This document shows, piece by piece, positions 15,295-24,272 of a DNA stretch of 39,889 nucleotides. The notes under the pieces were generated by a model. The model was given only the letters and a program-made list of their open reading frames with translations. It did no database searches and had not been told where the DNA came from. Position 1 is the first letter of the stretch. Each line of letters starts with the position of its first letter. Source of the stretch: SAR324 cluster bacterium (GTDB lineage Bacteria; SAR324; NAC60-12). The position numbers and the translations under genes were made by a program. Location of the stretch: positions 1-39,889 of the forward strand of contig JAQWOT010000390.1 in NCBI GenBank assembly GCA_029245725.1, read 5' to 3'.

Positions 15295-16998
15295 ATGAAT
15301 TCGATGCCCAGCTTGCTTGAAAAACTCCGACGCCAACCGCTGAATCGACAGCTCAGCTTATCGATCTGGATACTCTTCATTGGCACTGGAATGCTGTTTG
15401 GATGCGGTCTCTACCACTACATGGAGGACATCGCTGAGGAGAATTTTCAGCAGAACCTTGGGCAGGATAAACTACTTGCCCAGATTTTCCTACAGAACCA
15501 ACTCAACGAGTTTACTGATGAAACACAGGGCATCGTCAACACCTACAATTTCCTACTGGAAGTCACGGCCGAAGATCCAGACCGCAACCGCTCTGTCTTG
15601 AAAGCGATGTTTGCAAAGCTGAAGGAGTCTCCGGGATTTCTTTGGTTTTTCGATAATACTTGTCAACTTCGGACTTCCTACAGCAGTACCGGAGAGTTCC
15701 CAGTACTACCCAATCTTTGTGAAGAGGCTGGAACACTGCTAAAGTCCAGCGAAAATTCTCAACAAGCTTTCCTGCTTGCACACCATATCCTGCAGGACCG
15801 AAAGGGTCTGCCTTATGGCCAATTACTGATTGCCAAAAAGCTTGATCTGCAAGAGTGGGAGCAGCCATCACAGGTACTCCAAGTCTCTGCTGATCTCGTA
15901 CGCCCTACTATGGAGCCGTTGACAACAGATACTTCAGATGGTTTCCGAATTCACAGTCTACCTGTACCCACCACCCGCGATTTCTATCTGAATCTCTTTT
16001 ATGACAACAAGCGACTTGAAGCAATCGCTATCAACACCACTGCGGTTGCCATGCTCGTCTTTCTGATGATGGGGCTCATTCTTTATCTTGGTGTGAGGCT
16101 GGTTCTTGAGAAAACCATCACAGGGCCAACCAACCAATTATTGGGGGATGTGCGGGCATTTGTGGAAAACGATCATCAGGTTCCTCTACGTAAGCAGCAA
16201 TCCCAGGAATTGGATCAACTCTACCAGGCAATTCATGAGATGACGGTAGCCATCCAGGAATCTCGTAAGCGGCAACTTGATCAATTAGAGGAACGACTGC
16301 AAATGCGTTCCAAGCTGGAGATTGCAGACGCATTGGGTCACATCAGCCATGAAATCAATCGCTACCTTGGTGCAATCCGCATCTCTGCAGAGTTTTTGCG
16401 GCTACTTCCTGACCAGGACCCTAAACCTCAACTACTGCAGATTGAAGCTTCCGTCGACAAGTGTGCAGCAACGCTGAGAGAGGTGATGCAGGCCTGCCGC
16501 TCCGGCCAATTGGGATCCTTCAACCTCAAGAAATTATTGAAAGAGCAACTTCCTCTTTACCAGTCCCAGGAGCAGATGCCATTAAGGCTGGACTACTTCA
16601 CCAACGTGGAAGAAGTCTATTTTCCCCGCAGCTTGATCAGCAGTTTTCTGGAAAACTGCATCCAAAATGCAGCAGATTCCATTCGTCAGGCTCAGCCCGC
16701 TTCCTCATCCATCCGTATCGAAGTTGGAGAATACTTCCAACAGGATCGTCCTTTCCTGCGTATCAGTGTCTATGACAATGGGACTGGTATTCCAGTAGAC
16801 ACAATGGACCAGCTCGGTAAGCAGTCCGTCACCTCGCTCAAGGCAAGCGGAAACGGCTTTGGTCTCTATTCCCTGAACAACCTGCTGGAACGGCATGGAG
16901 CAGTACTGCACTTCACTAATCTGCAAGAGGGAGGGGCGATGATTCGCCTGGTCTTCCCACTGGATTTAACCCCAATTGATCCAAATCTGCGCAACTAA
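15295..16998 (+). CDS. Membrane sensor histidine kinase
   Basis: A 567-residue inner-membrane kinase. Helix 1 (about 20-40) and helix 2 (about 247-270) bracket a periplasmic sensor domain of some 205 residues. A HAMP-like segment (272-325) and coiled coil follow. The phosphoacceptor is His352 in GHISHEINRYLG. The ATP-binding domain shows the N box (SSFLENCIQNAADSI), G1 (YDNGTGIP) and G2 (GNGFGLYS). The dimerisation helix HEINRYLGAIRISAEFL resembles kinases such as DctB/ZraS. No response regulator is adjacent, so its partner is elsewhere. The gene is divergent from the porin-like/PstS-like pair, which may be its output or its sensory accessories. Ends convergent with tldE. Confidence 0.9.
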   Translation: MNSMPSLLEKLRRQPLNRQLSLSIWILFIGTGMLFGCGLYHYMEDIAEENFQQNLGQDKLLAQIFLQNQLNEFTDETQGIVNTYNFLLEVTAEDPDRNRSVLKAMFAKLKESPGFLWFFDNTCQLRTSYSSTGEFPVLPNLCEEAGTLLKSSENSQQAFLLAHHILQDRKGLPYGQLLIAKKLDLQEWEQPSQVLQVSADLVRPTMEPLTTDTSDGFRIHSLPVPTTRDFYLNLFYDNKRLEAIAINTTAVAMLVFLMMGLILYLGVRLVLEKTITGPTNQLLGDVRAFVENDHQVPLRKQQSQELDQLYQAIHEMTVAIQESRKRQLDQLEERLQMRSKLEIADALGHISHEINRYLGAIRISAEFLRLLPDQDPKPQLLQIEASVDKCAATLREVMQACRSGQLGSFNLKKLLKEQLPLYQSQEQMPLRLDYFTNVEEVYFPRSLISSFLENCIQNAADSIRQAQPASSSIRIEVGEYFQQDRPFLRISVYDNGTGIPVDTMDQLGKQSVTSLKASGNGFGLYSLNNLLERHGAVLHFTNLQEGGAMIRLVFPLDLTPIDPNLRN

Positions 16999-17056
16999 GG
17001 ATCACGCCAGCATTTCTCAAGAAGAATCGTGCGAAATTACTAGAAAATGGGAAAGA

Positions 17057-17085
17057 GGAACTTCTCAAAGAAGCAGAGAAGTTCC
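17057..17085. terminator. Strong hairpin between convergent kinase and tldE genes
   Basis: GGAACTTCTC and GAGAAGTTCC form a perfect 10-bp stem with a 9-base loop, midway in the 109-base convergent gap. Being symmetric, it can serve both strands. T content downstream is modest (TCTTTCCCATTTTC on the minus side), so it fits a bidirectional terminator, better on the minus strand. Confidence 0.55.
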
Positions 17086-17107
17086 ATACAAGGAATGGGA
17101 GGACTTC

Positions 17108-18448
17108 TCAGCCAGAGATGGCGAGTCCGTCCAGTAGCATTGGTGGTGCGAAGACCTTGCTGAGGTAAGGCTGGTAGCAGTTGCCCAAACCTTGAATTTG
17201 GCCGAGTAGATCAAAGAAATTTCCGGCAATCGTGATACTGTCCACGGGTTTTACTCTCTCGCCCTTTTCCAGCAGGAAGCCCTGCACACCAATAGAAATA
17301 TCGCCACTGATAGAGTTGCAGCCTGCTGCTCCTTCCAAGCTGGTCACCAACAGAGCTCGCTCAGGCTGTTGGCAGAGTTCCTCTAGAGAGTAGCTTCCCT
17401 TCTCCATCACCAAATTGTGTGAACCCGTCCCGATACCGCTATTGTAGCTACGCCGCGCGTGACCAGTGGATGTTCGCTGCTCCTTACTTGCCGACTCCAC
17501 ATGGTAGAGAAAGTTTTCAAAAACTCCCTGGTCCACGAGTGAGAGCTTCTGAGTCAACACTCCCTCCGAATCGAGGTGAGAGGAACCACACGCTCCAGGA
17601 ATATGTGGATCATCATACAAGGTGACGTTCTCTCCAGCGATTTTCTCTCCAAGGCGTCCTGCCAATCGAGAAGTACCCTTCTGTGCAGCATCTGCGTGAA
17701 AGGCTCGAAAGAACATACCCAGCAATTGAGGAGCACAGTACTCATCCAGAATCACTGGCATCTTGCAGTTCTGAATGCTCTTGGCTCCCAACAGAGAAGT
17801 TCCCTCCTTCACCGCTTTTGGGCCAATGGCCGCTGCCTCTGCACGGTTCCAGTCTCGCATCTGCCAAAACCAGAAACCTGTTTTGCGAGACTCTCCCTCC
17901 TGTAGCAAGGCCCCACAGTAGGTTGTTGCGCTGTTGGCTCGTTGTCGATAGTGCGTCCCCTTGGAGGTTCCAAGAATCCATTCACCTGATTCCCGAGACA
18001 CTCCCAGATAGGGAAGTGTAACCATCCGTTGGTCCATTTGCTTGGCGGTAGCTTCGATCTCCAAACCTACCTCAGCCAACTCTTCAAAGCTCAGTTGCTC
18101 CAACTCTGGGTTGTAAAGCTGCAGGGCCTCTGCTGCAGGAACATCCTCTGCAGGATCCGGCAAGTTCACTTCTAACTGATCCTGTAATTCTGCATTTTCC
18201 AGTGCTTCATCCAGCACACGGCGTAGCGCTGATGCTTCTAAACGTTCGGTGTAGGCTAGCCCTGTCCGCCCATCGAGCAAGACTCGCACACCCAAGCCCA
18301 AGCTTGTCGATTGATCAACCTTCTCCACCTTTGCATCACGGATCTTCAAGCCCAGTGATTCTCCACGCTCCACGAGAACATCTACTTCTGCCAATCCACT
18401 TTGCCGAGCAAGGCCCAGAACATGTTCAATAGCCGCTTCCGGTTGCAT
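17108..18448 (-). CDS. tldE: TldE/PmbA, partner subunit of the TldD-TldE metalloprotease
   Basis: A 446-residue cytosolic protein. TldE forms a heterodimer with TldD that degrades unfolded or leader peptides and matures some ribosomally made peptides. TldE itself lacks the catalytic HExxxH, and none is seen here. Family blocks are visible: GESLGLKIRDAKVEKVDQSTSLGLGVRVLLDGR near the N terminus, CGSSHLDSEGVLTQKLSLVDQGVFENFLYHVESASKE in the centre, and ISIGVQGFLLEKGERVKPVDSITIAGNFFDLLGQI near the end. Its start shares one base with the tldD stop (TGATG), which predicts coupled translation and equal amounts. It is the last gene of the twelve-gene run. No candidate peptide substrate is adjacent. 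Confidence 0.93.
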   Translation of the reverse strand: MQPEAAIEHVLGLARQSGLAEVDVLVERGESLGLKIRDAKVEKVDQSTSLGLGVRVLLDGRTGLAYTERLEASALRRVLDEALENAELQDQLEVNLPDPAEDVPAAEALQLYNPELEQLSFEELAEVGLEIEATAKQMDQRMVTLPYLGVSRESGEWILGTSKGTHYRQRANSATTYCGALLQEGESRKTGFWFWQMRDWNRAEAAAIGPKAVKEGTSLLGAKSIQNCKMPVILDEYCAPQLLGMFFRAFHADAAQKGTSRLAGRLGEKIAGENVTLYDDPHIPGACGSSHLDSEGVLTQKLSLVDQGVFENFLYHVESASKEQRTSTGHARRSYNSGIGTGSHNLVMEKGSYSLEELCQQPERALLVTSLEGAAGCNSISGDISIGVQGFLLEKGERVKPVDSITIAGNFFDLLGQIQGLGNCYQPYLSKVFAPPMLLDGLAISG

Positions 18449-19827
18449 CAGCGCCCTCCTACAAGGATCGAGTCGATCTTGAGGGTAGGCTGACCAACTG
18501 TGGTCGGAACCATCCCACTAGAAGCACCACAGATACCCGCGGCCAACTCCAGATCATCAGCAATCATCGAAATCTTGGGGAGCACTTCGTAGCCCTTGCC
18601 AATCAAGGTTGCTCCACGCACTGGCTCTGCTACTTTTCCCTTGCGGATGATGTAGCCTTCCTGCACTGCAAAGTTGAATTCACCTGTTCCCGGATCGACA
18701 GAACCACCACCCAGTTTCTTGGCATAAAGTCCGTGATCGACGGAGCGGATAATGTCCTCAATCTTGTCCGGTCCCTTGTCAATGTAGGTATTCCGCATTC
18801 GGGAAACTGGCGCATACTTGTAAGATTCTCGCCTTGAAGAGCCCGTTTGAGGGACCCCTACCTGGGCTGCCCCCACTCGATCACTGAGGTACTGCTGAAG
18901 CACCCCATCCTTGATCAACACCGTTCGCTGCGCTTCGTTGCCTTCATCATCAATATTTAGCGAGCCCCAGGCGTTGGCAATCGTGCCATCATCCACAGCT
19001 GTCAACACTGGACTGGCAATTGACTGGCCTAGTTTACCCGTGAATGGTGATGCATTCTTACGAATGGCTTCTGTTTCCAGCGGATGCCCACAAGCTTCAT
19101 GGAAGATCACACCACCAAACCCATTGCCCATTACAACCGGCATGACCCCCCCATCGATGTAACCTGCACCTGCCATGCGCAGTGCTGTTTCGGCTGCTTC
19201 TCGGGCCAGCTTCTCCAGATCGACTTCTTCCAGAAATTCATAGCCTCCCAGCACTCCTGGTGATTCAGCACTACCCTGGGGTCCATCTCCAGTATCCGCA
19301 ATCGCAGACAAGCGAACTCGCATATATTGTCGGCTGTCTTCTCGGAATAGGCCCTCACTGTTGGCGATCAACATTGAACGCTTCTTCTCAACAATCGAAG
19401 CACTGACCTGCCGAATCGCTTCTCCATGGCTGCGTGTCAACTGATCCAAGCGGCGGAGCAACTCGACCCGATCCATCTTGCCTACTTTTTCAGGGCTCAG
19501 TCGAATTCGGTGCTGGTCGTTGACCGGAGCCCGTCGCAAATCTTTTGGAGTGACCCGCTCTTCTCCACGCTTGGAGCGCGCCAGATTTTCTGTCAATTGC
19601 AGCAGACCGGCCGGATCTGGATCAGAGCTGTAGCCATAGCAGGACTCGTGACCAAACAATAGGCGGATTCCGATGCCATACGAATTCCCCGAATTGATCT
19701 GATCGATCTTACGATCCAGCAGATCCAATGAACGGGAAACTGAGTCCTCGATGAATACTTCGGCAAAGTCGGCTCCTTGGCGGAGACCATGTTCCAGCAC
19801 TTTAGCAATCGTTTGGTCGGCAAGCAT
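18448..19827 (-). CDS. tldD: TldD metalloprotease subunit
   Basis: A 459-residue catalytic subunit of the TldD/TldE peptidase. The zinc motif HEACGH is at residues 243-248 in GFGGVIFHEACGHPLE, as in characterised TldD. The C-terminal half carries GSLNIDDEGNEAQRTVLIKDGVLQQYL and SRMRNTYIDKG, which shape the substrate channel. Length and order match the family. Its stop overlaps the tldE start by one base. It lies 107 bases below the Nudix gene. In other bacteria the pair ripens antibiotics such as microcins or acts as general quality control. Nothing here points to a special peptide, so the general role is the default. Confidence 0.95.
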   Translation of the reverse strand: MLADQTIAKVLEHGLRQGADFAEVFIEDSVSRSLDLLDRKIDQINSGNSYGIGIRLLFGHESCYGYSSDPDPAGLLQLTENLARSKRGEERVTPKDLRRAPVNDQHRIRLSPEKVGKMDRVELLRRLDQLTRSHGEAIRQVSASIVEKKRSMLIANSEGLFREDSRQYMRVRLSAIADTGDGPQGSAESPGVLGGYEFLEEVDLEKLAREAAETALRMAGAGYIDGGVMPVVMGNGFGGVIFHEACGHPLETEAIRKNASPFTGKLGQSIASPVLTAVDDGTIANAWGSLNIDDEGNEAQRTVLIKDGVLQQYLSDRVGAAQVGVPQTGSSRRESYKYAPVSRMRNTYIDKGPDKIEDIIRSVDHGLYAKKLGGGSVDPGTGEFNFAVQEGYIIRKGKVAEPVRGATLIGKGYEVLPKISMIADDLELAAGICGASSGMVPTTVGQPTLKIDSILVGGR

Positions 19828-19934
19828 GGCAATTCTCGAAAGATTGGTTAGAGAAAATGAAAGCTATTGTGACCTGTGAGTTCAGCGGGACACAAGAGGA
19901 AAGACTCCCAGCCAATGAGGAAGAAGGTCTTGGT

Positions 19935-20807
19935 TCAAGCTGGAGTAGGGCTACGGCGCAGTCCCTCGACTAATTCAGCATAGTAGGCTTGATCCGCATG
20001 AAGGACACCATGTCGCACTAGAAAGTCCAAGACTACCAGGTTACAGTTGGTCTTGATTTCATCTGTTTCTGCTACCAGATGCACCACCTCAGCGATCGGC
20101 ATCAGTTGGAATTCTTCCACTTCTCCGTCCTGATTACAGGGTTGAAAAGTTTCTGGAAGTTCCAAGTCGTAGGTGTAGAGGATTTCGCGCCTCAACTGTC
20201 CCTTGGAGTTGTGATGGCATAGCGTCACTAGTCCTACAGATTTTAGCGTCTCTGCCAGTGTCATTGGGACTCCAGCTTCTTCTTGGCATTCTCGCTTCAT
20301 GACCTGCTGAGGGCTCTGGTAGGCAGTCATCCCTCCAGCAACCATTTGATCCAACTTACCAGGATAGCGTGGTCGGTTCCTCGCCCGTCGAGCCATCCAA
20401 AGCCAGATTCCATCAATACGCTTCACAAAGCCATTGAGATGAACACCAAGGTTCAGTACTCCCAGTAAAGCTGTTGCACTTCGCTCCACACTGAACAGGG
20501 GAGTTCGCTCATCATTGCTAATCAGGTAATGCTCATCCCGCCAACCGGTGATGTGTCCTTGATCGCGCCATTGTCGCAGAACTGCATCCAGCTGAGCCGA
20601 TCTTTCTTTCGGTGATGATGGTTCGCCCAGCAACACGACATACTCTGATTCAACCGCAAAGAGTTCTGGTGACTGTTCGAACAGCGGGAGATCTTCTGGA
20701 CGAATCCAACCGACCTTGTATCCAGCAACATAGAAAGGTCGAAATTGATTCAACTGATATTCGTGGCACCGTTGAACCCAACGGAGCAGGGGGCGTAGTT
20801 CATCCAT
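19935..20807 (-). CDS. Nudix hydrolase with N-terminal DUF4743 domain
   Basis: A 290-residue protein. The first 120 residues (LLRWVQRCHEYQLNQFRPFYVAGYKVGWIRPED...) match DUF4743, the domain fused to Nudix in the Tnr3/thiamine-pyrophosphokinase-like family. The Nudix domain follows. Its box is GGMTAYQSPQQVMKRECQEEAGV (about residues 159-181, given here in part): the REcQEEaG catalytic core is present, while the first Glu is replaced, as usual in this subfamily. Such enzymes cleave nucleoside-diphosphate derivatives, and some act on thiamine diphosphate analogues. The gene begins 2 bases after the pncB stop, so the two are almost surely co-translated. A role in NAD or cofactor housekeeping is therefore an inference. 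Confidence 0.85.
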   Translation of the reverse strand: MDELRPLLRWVQRCHEYQLNQFRPFYVAGYKVGWIRPEDLPLFEQSPELFAVESEYVVLLGEPSSPKERSAQLDAVLRQWRDQGHITGWRDEHYLISNDERTPLFSVERSATALLGVLNLGVHLNGFVKRIDGIWLWMARRARNRPRYPGKLDQMVAGGMTAYQSPQQVMKRECQEEAGVPMTLAETLKSVGLVTLCHHNSKGQLRREILYTYDLELPETFQPCNQDGEVEEFQLMPIAEVVHLVAETDEIKTNCNLVVLDFLVRHGVLHADQAYYAELVEGLRRSPTPA

Positions 20808-20809
20808 TT

Positions 20810-22273
20810 TCAGTTCGCATGACGTGACCGGTTACGGACCTCCAGGGTCAGACGAGTGCGTAAGTCGAAGAGCCCACGCTCCATGCCCACAGGATATTCA
20901 TGGGGATTGACCGTACGCAGTACCGCGTTATGGAAACCATTCAGCTGTGACTGTACTCGCTCACGGATACTGTTCAAGAATGGCAGCTCCTGGACAGCTT
21001 TCCCTTGCCGGAATACTGGCTGCAATAGGTCTTCCCAGTTTGCTTCAGACTCAAAATGTCGCTGGCGGGTGATGTCGAAGGGATCCACCATTGTACAGGG
21101 GATGTCGAATCCCTGCTGCACATCGTAGATCATATCAGCAGCATAGTGGCCGTTCTGTCGATATCTTCTGACTTGCTGAATGCCCGGAGTGGTCAGTTTG
21201 TTTGATTGCTCAGCAATCTTGATCTTGTACTGCCAGTCTTTACCTGGATCTCGAATTGCTCCCATCTTGTAGACACCATCAAGCGCCGGCTGATCATAAG
21301 CAGTAACAAGCTTAGTGCCGATTCCCCAAGCATCGATCTGGGCTTGTTGGAGTTGCAGAGAATCCACAACAAATTCATCCAAGTCGTTACTGGCTAGTAT
21401 CTTCGTTTCCTGAAAACCGTTCTCATCAAGCATTCGCCGAGCTTCCACACTGAGGTAGGCCAGGTCTCCTGAATCTAGTCGAATTCCAGCCAATTCATGG
21501 CCTTGCACTCGTAGTTCTCGCCCAACTTCAATTGCGTTCTGAACTCCTCGCAGCGTTGAATAGGTATCGACTAGCAACACTGTGTTATTGGGCATCACCT
21601 TAGCGTAGGTCGCAAAGGCTTCACGTTCATTGTCGAAGGACATCACCCAACTGTGCCCCATCGTGCCTCGGACTGGGATCCCGTAATGTTTTCCGGCGAG
21701 AACATTCGATGTCGCCACACAGCCACCGACATAGGCTGCTCGACTGGCAGCCAGGGCACCATCCGATCCTTGTGCGCGGCGTAGTCCAAACTCCAGCACA
21801 GGCTTGCCCTTTGTCGCAATACAGATACGAGCAGCCTTTGTAGCAATCAGTGTCTGGAAATTGACGACATTGAGAATGTGGGATTCCAGCAACTGACACT
21901 GAATCAACGGTCCCTGAACACGCAACAAGGGCTCATACGGGAAGACCACCGTTCCCTCGGGAACCGCATCCAGATCACAGACCAGTTCCATCTCCTCAAG
22001 GTACTTCAGAAACGGCTTTTCAAACAACGGCTTGCCATCACTGCCCTCTAGAGTTGCCAGATAGGCTAGGTCAGAGTCGGTGAAGCGAAAATCTCTGAGA
22101 TAATGCACCACATCCCCCAAGCCACAGGCAATCGTGAACCCACCCTTGAAAGGAGCGGTACGAAAAACCATATGGAAGACGCCTTCTCGATTTTGCAGAC
22201 CACTCTTCCAGTAGCCGTAAGCCATGGTAATCTGGTAGAGATCCGTGCGCAGAGCAGAAAATTCAGACAGCAT
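20810..22273 (-). CDS. pncB: Nicotinate phosphoribosyltransferase
   Basis: A 487-residue enzyme. It couples nicotinate and phosphoribosyl pyrophosphate to make nicotinate mononucleotide, the entry step of NAD salvage (Preiss-Handler route). Visible features: [15 protein letters not shown] at the start, EFGLRRAQG (161-169) in the substrate site, [12 protein letters not shown] with the His that is phosphorylated (about His207), and the [10 protein letters not shown] block. Length and N terminus fit the longer bacterial/plant-type enzyme rather than the 400-residue E. coli type. It lies 7 bases after nusB and 2 before the Nudix gene, so these three form a tight operon. Confidence is high. Confidence 0.95.
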   Translation of the reverse strand: MLSEFSALRTDLYQITMAYGYWKSGLQNREGVFHMVFRTAPFKGGFTIACGLGDVVHYLRDFRFTDSDLAYLATLEGSDGKPLFEKPFLKYLEEMELVCDLDAVPEGTVVFPYEPLLRVQGPLIQCQLLESHILNVVNFQTLIATKAARICIATKGKPVLEFGLRRAQGSDGALAASRAAYVGGCVATSNVLAGKHYGIPVRGTMGHSWVMSFDNEREAFATYAKVMPNNTVLLVDTYSTLRGVQNAIEVGRELRVQGHELAGIRLDSGDLAYLSVEARRMLDENGFQETKILASNDLDEFVVDSLQLQQAQIDAWGIGTKLVTAYDQPALDGVYKMGAIRDPGKDWQYKIKIAEQSNKLTTPGIQQVRRYRQNGHYAADMIYDVQQGFDIPCTMVDPFDITRQRHFESEANWEDLLQPVFRQGKAVQELPFLNSIRERVQSQLNGFHNAVLRTVNPHEYPVGMERGLFDLRTRLTLEVRNRSRHAN

Positions 22274-22280
22274 GCAGAGT

Positions 22281-22841
22281 TCAGGAGTTTGGTTCTGCGG
22301 ATTCCAGTGTGGTTTCTATGGGAGGTGTTTGAGTAGAGTCAACCTGAGGCTGGCGCTGCCGATCGTAGACTTTCTGGAGAACACTGTTAACAAAGCTCTT
22401 AGTCTTTTCATCAATGAAAGAGTCTGTCAATTCCAATGCCTCATTGATCACAACCCGGTGTGGCACTTCGTTCGCCTGAAAAAGCATCTCGTACACTGCC
22501 AGTCGAAGGACGTTACGAGTCAGCACAGAGAGACGGCCTAATTTCCAGCTCTCTAGATTGTGCTTGATCACACGATCCAGTTTCTTGCGATGGAGGGAGG
22601 TACCCTGTATCAGGTTACGAGCGAATTCAAGAGTTTCCTGTAGCTTCTTGCCGAACTCCTGGTGCTTCGCATCCATTTGTTCCGTCGCGGACTTGTCTTC
22701 CTTGAGACGACTACGGAAGTGTTCCCATTCATCCTGACGAGTTCTGGCGAGGAAGGCATCAATTAGATCTAGTTCTGTGGTCTTGTGGATTTCCAGCTGA
22801 TAAAGGCCTTGCAGGGCGATCTCACGGGCTTTGTGGCGCAT
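22281..22841 (-). CDS. nusB: Transcription antitermination factor NusB
   Basis: NusB binds boxA RNA with NusE (ribosomal S10) and keeps RNA polymerase processive on rRNA operons. The N-terminal [13 protein letters not shown] block and the helices [23 protein letters not shown] and [26 protein letters not shown] are diagnostic. The protein is 186 residues, longer than the usual ~140, because of an inserted charged segment (about residues 28-75, including [18 protein letters not shown]) and an extra tail after RQPQ. It starts at ATG 22841, preceded by an AGTAGG-type site. The leader carries overlapping complementary words (see findings). Confidence 0.93.
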   Translation of the reverse strand: MRHKAREIALQGLYQLEIHKTTELDLIDAFLARTRQDEWEHFRSRLKEDKSATEQMDAKHQEFGKKLQETLEFARNLIQGTSLHRKKLDRVIKHNLESWKLGRLSVLTRNVLRLAVYEMLFQANEVPHRVVINEALELTDSFIDEKTKSFVNSVLQKVYDRQRQPQVDSTQTPPIETTLESAEPNS

Positions 22842-22855
22842 CCTACTTTCTCGTG

Positions 22856-22869
22856 ACGAGTTAGCTCGT
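22856..22869 (-). promoter_or_regulatory. Hairpin in the short leader before nusB
   Basis: On the coding strand ACGAG-CTAA-CTCGT forms a 5-bp stem 15 nt before the nusB ATG. A further ACGAG follows directly (CTCGT-C-ACGAG), so two exclusive pairings are possible, one closer to the ribosome site. It may be a small control or processing element between dapA and nusB; functional meaning is untested. Confidence 0.3.
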
Positions 22870-22889
22870 ACTAGTAAGTTCTAGGGGAC

Positions 22890-23801
22890 TCAGGCGACAA
22901 GTTGGAAGTCTTCGTCACGCAGTAATTCGAGGGAGGGACCAACCAAATCACCAGACTCAAACTGCTGCAGCAAATCCATTCCAGTCTGGCGGAGTTTGGT
23001 GTCCAACGGGACATAAGGTAGTCGAAAGACCGGTTTGGTAGCACCAGTCATTGCCAGAGCCGTGTTGACTCCGATCGGATTAGGATGGACAAACAGCCAG
23101 TTCATCAAGGGTTCCAATCGGTCAGCCAGGGTTGAGTCTGGCTCATCCATCAAGCGGCGCATCAAGCCAGGCACTACGTTGGCGGTGACAGAAATCACAC
23201 CATGTCCACCACAACGGTGTCGAGCTTCCCATGCCTGATCGTCATTACCTGACCAGCAAGCGATTCCTTCTTTTTCATAGGCTGCAATTCGGTCATTCCC
23301 TGCGCATTCCTTAACACCCAACAGGTTCGAATGTTTAGCCAATTCATGAATCAGTTCTGGAGGCAGGTCTTGTCCAGTGCGAGAGGGTACATTGTAGATG
23401 ATGGCGGGGCCCAATTCCAACACCCGCTGAAAGTGCTCTTTCAGCCCTGTTGGGTTGGTCTTGCCGTAATAGGGATTGATCTGCAGTGAGGCGTGCATCC
23501 CTGAAGCAAAGCCGTATTCAGTGGCCTTGAGTGCTTCCCGCGTGTTGTTGCTTCCGGTATTGCCAATCACCTTCAGCTGATCTCCAAAAAAATGAACGGT
23601 GTGAGCAATCAACATCAGTTGCTCTTCCCAATGCATCAAGTGGCCTTCTCCAGTAGTACCACCAACTACAATTCCCTCAACACCGCGTTTGATCTGTTCC
23701 TGCAGCAGAAAGTCATAGGTTGCTAGGTTGATTGATCCATCAGAACAGTAAGGCGTCTTGATTGCGGTCATAAGGCTGGCTGCCAGCAAGTCGGCTTTCA
23801 T
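22890..23801 (-). CDS. dapA: 4-hydroxy-tetrahydrodipicolinate synthase
   Basis: A 303-residue lysine/diaminopimelate pathway enzyme joining pyruvate and aspartate semialdehyde. Motifs: GGTTGEG (47-53) binding pyruvate, Tyr136 in YNVPSRTG, the Arg in SRTG that binds the semialdehyde, and Schiff-base Lys164 in GVKECAG. The blocks SGNDDQAW and NPIGVNTALAMTG are those of the plant-like DapA group. Unlike the homologue at 3482-4435 it retains all biosynthetic residues, so it is the true DapA. Its start is 21 bases after the secreted protein's stop and it precedes nusB by 48 bases. Confidence is high. Confidence 0.93.
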   Translation of the reverse strand: MKADLLAASLMTAIKTPYCSDGSINLATYDFLLQEQIKRGVEGIVVGGTTGEGHLMHWEEQLMLIAHTVHFFGDQLKVIGNTGSNNTREALKATEYGFASGMHASLQINPYYGKTNPTGLKEHFQRVLELGPAIIYNVPSRTGQDLPPELIHELAKHSNLLGVKECAGNDRIAAYEKEGIACWSGNDDQAWEARHRCGGHGVISVTANVVPGLMRRLMDEPDSTLADRLEPLMNWLFVHPNPIGVNTALAMTGATKPVFRLPYVPLDTKLRQTGMDLLQQFESGDLVGPSLELLRDEDFQLVA

Positions 23802-23822
23802 GGTTTGTTTTAGGAAAGAGTT

Positions 23823-24272
23823 TTAAGGAGCTTTTTGAAGATTGGATTCGTAGTAACGAGTGTATAGCCCAGCTTTCTCCGGAAAGCGGATGCCATAGAC
23901 GTTGCTGCGCAATTCTGGTCGAAAGAAGCTATTTTCAACTAATCCAACCCAATCATGCGTCAAGTGTTTGGGAAGATTGATCTGTACACGCTCTCCTTCT
24001 TGAAAGCGAGGATTGATCGGTTTGGGCATTGGACAAACTGTCTCTCTATTGGAGGTATCTCCATAACAGATCCAAGAAGCCCGAATGATCACGCCAATCC
24101 GCTGGGGACCTCCATTAACCTGAATAAAATCACTTGGTGAAAACGAAGTAATGATAACCCGAGAACGATCATTGATACGATCAAAAATCTCTAGTTCGTA
24201 GGCCCGATACTCCGCATGAGCCGTACCAATGCAAAGAAGGGTGAGCGCCAGCCATCCTAGCAACCGTTTCAT
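23823..24272 (-). CDS. Conserved-looking secreted protein of unknown function
   Basis: A 149-residue protein. A signal peptide (MKRLLGWLALTLLCIGTAHA) with Ala-x-Ala cleavage leaves about 129 residues of mostly beta-strand (EYRAYELEIFD, SRVIITSFSPSDF, RIGVIIRASWICYG). Two cysteines (C68 in WICYGD, C79 in TVCPMP) are 11 apart and probably form a disulfide in the periplasm. The ATG overlaps the stop of the pentapeptide gene by four bases (ATGA), so the two are translationally coupled. No family was recognised. Position in the run suggests an envelope role, but this is a guess. Confidence 0.7.
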   Translation of the reverse strand: MKRLLGWLALTLLCIGTAHAEYRAYELEIFDRINDRSRVIITSFSPSDFIQVNGGPQRIGVIIRASWICYGDTSNRETVCPMPKPINPRFQEGERVQINLPKHLTHDWVGLVENSFFRPELRSNVYGIRFPEKAGLYTRYYESNLQKAP

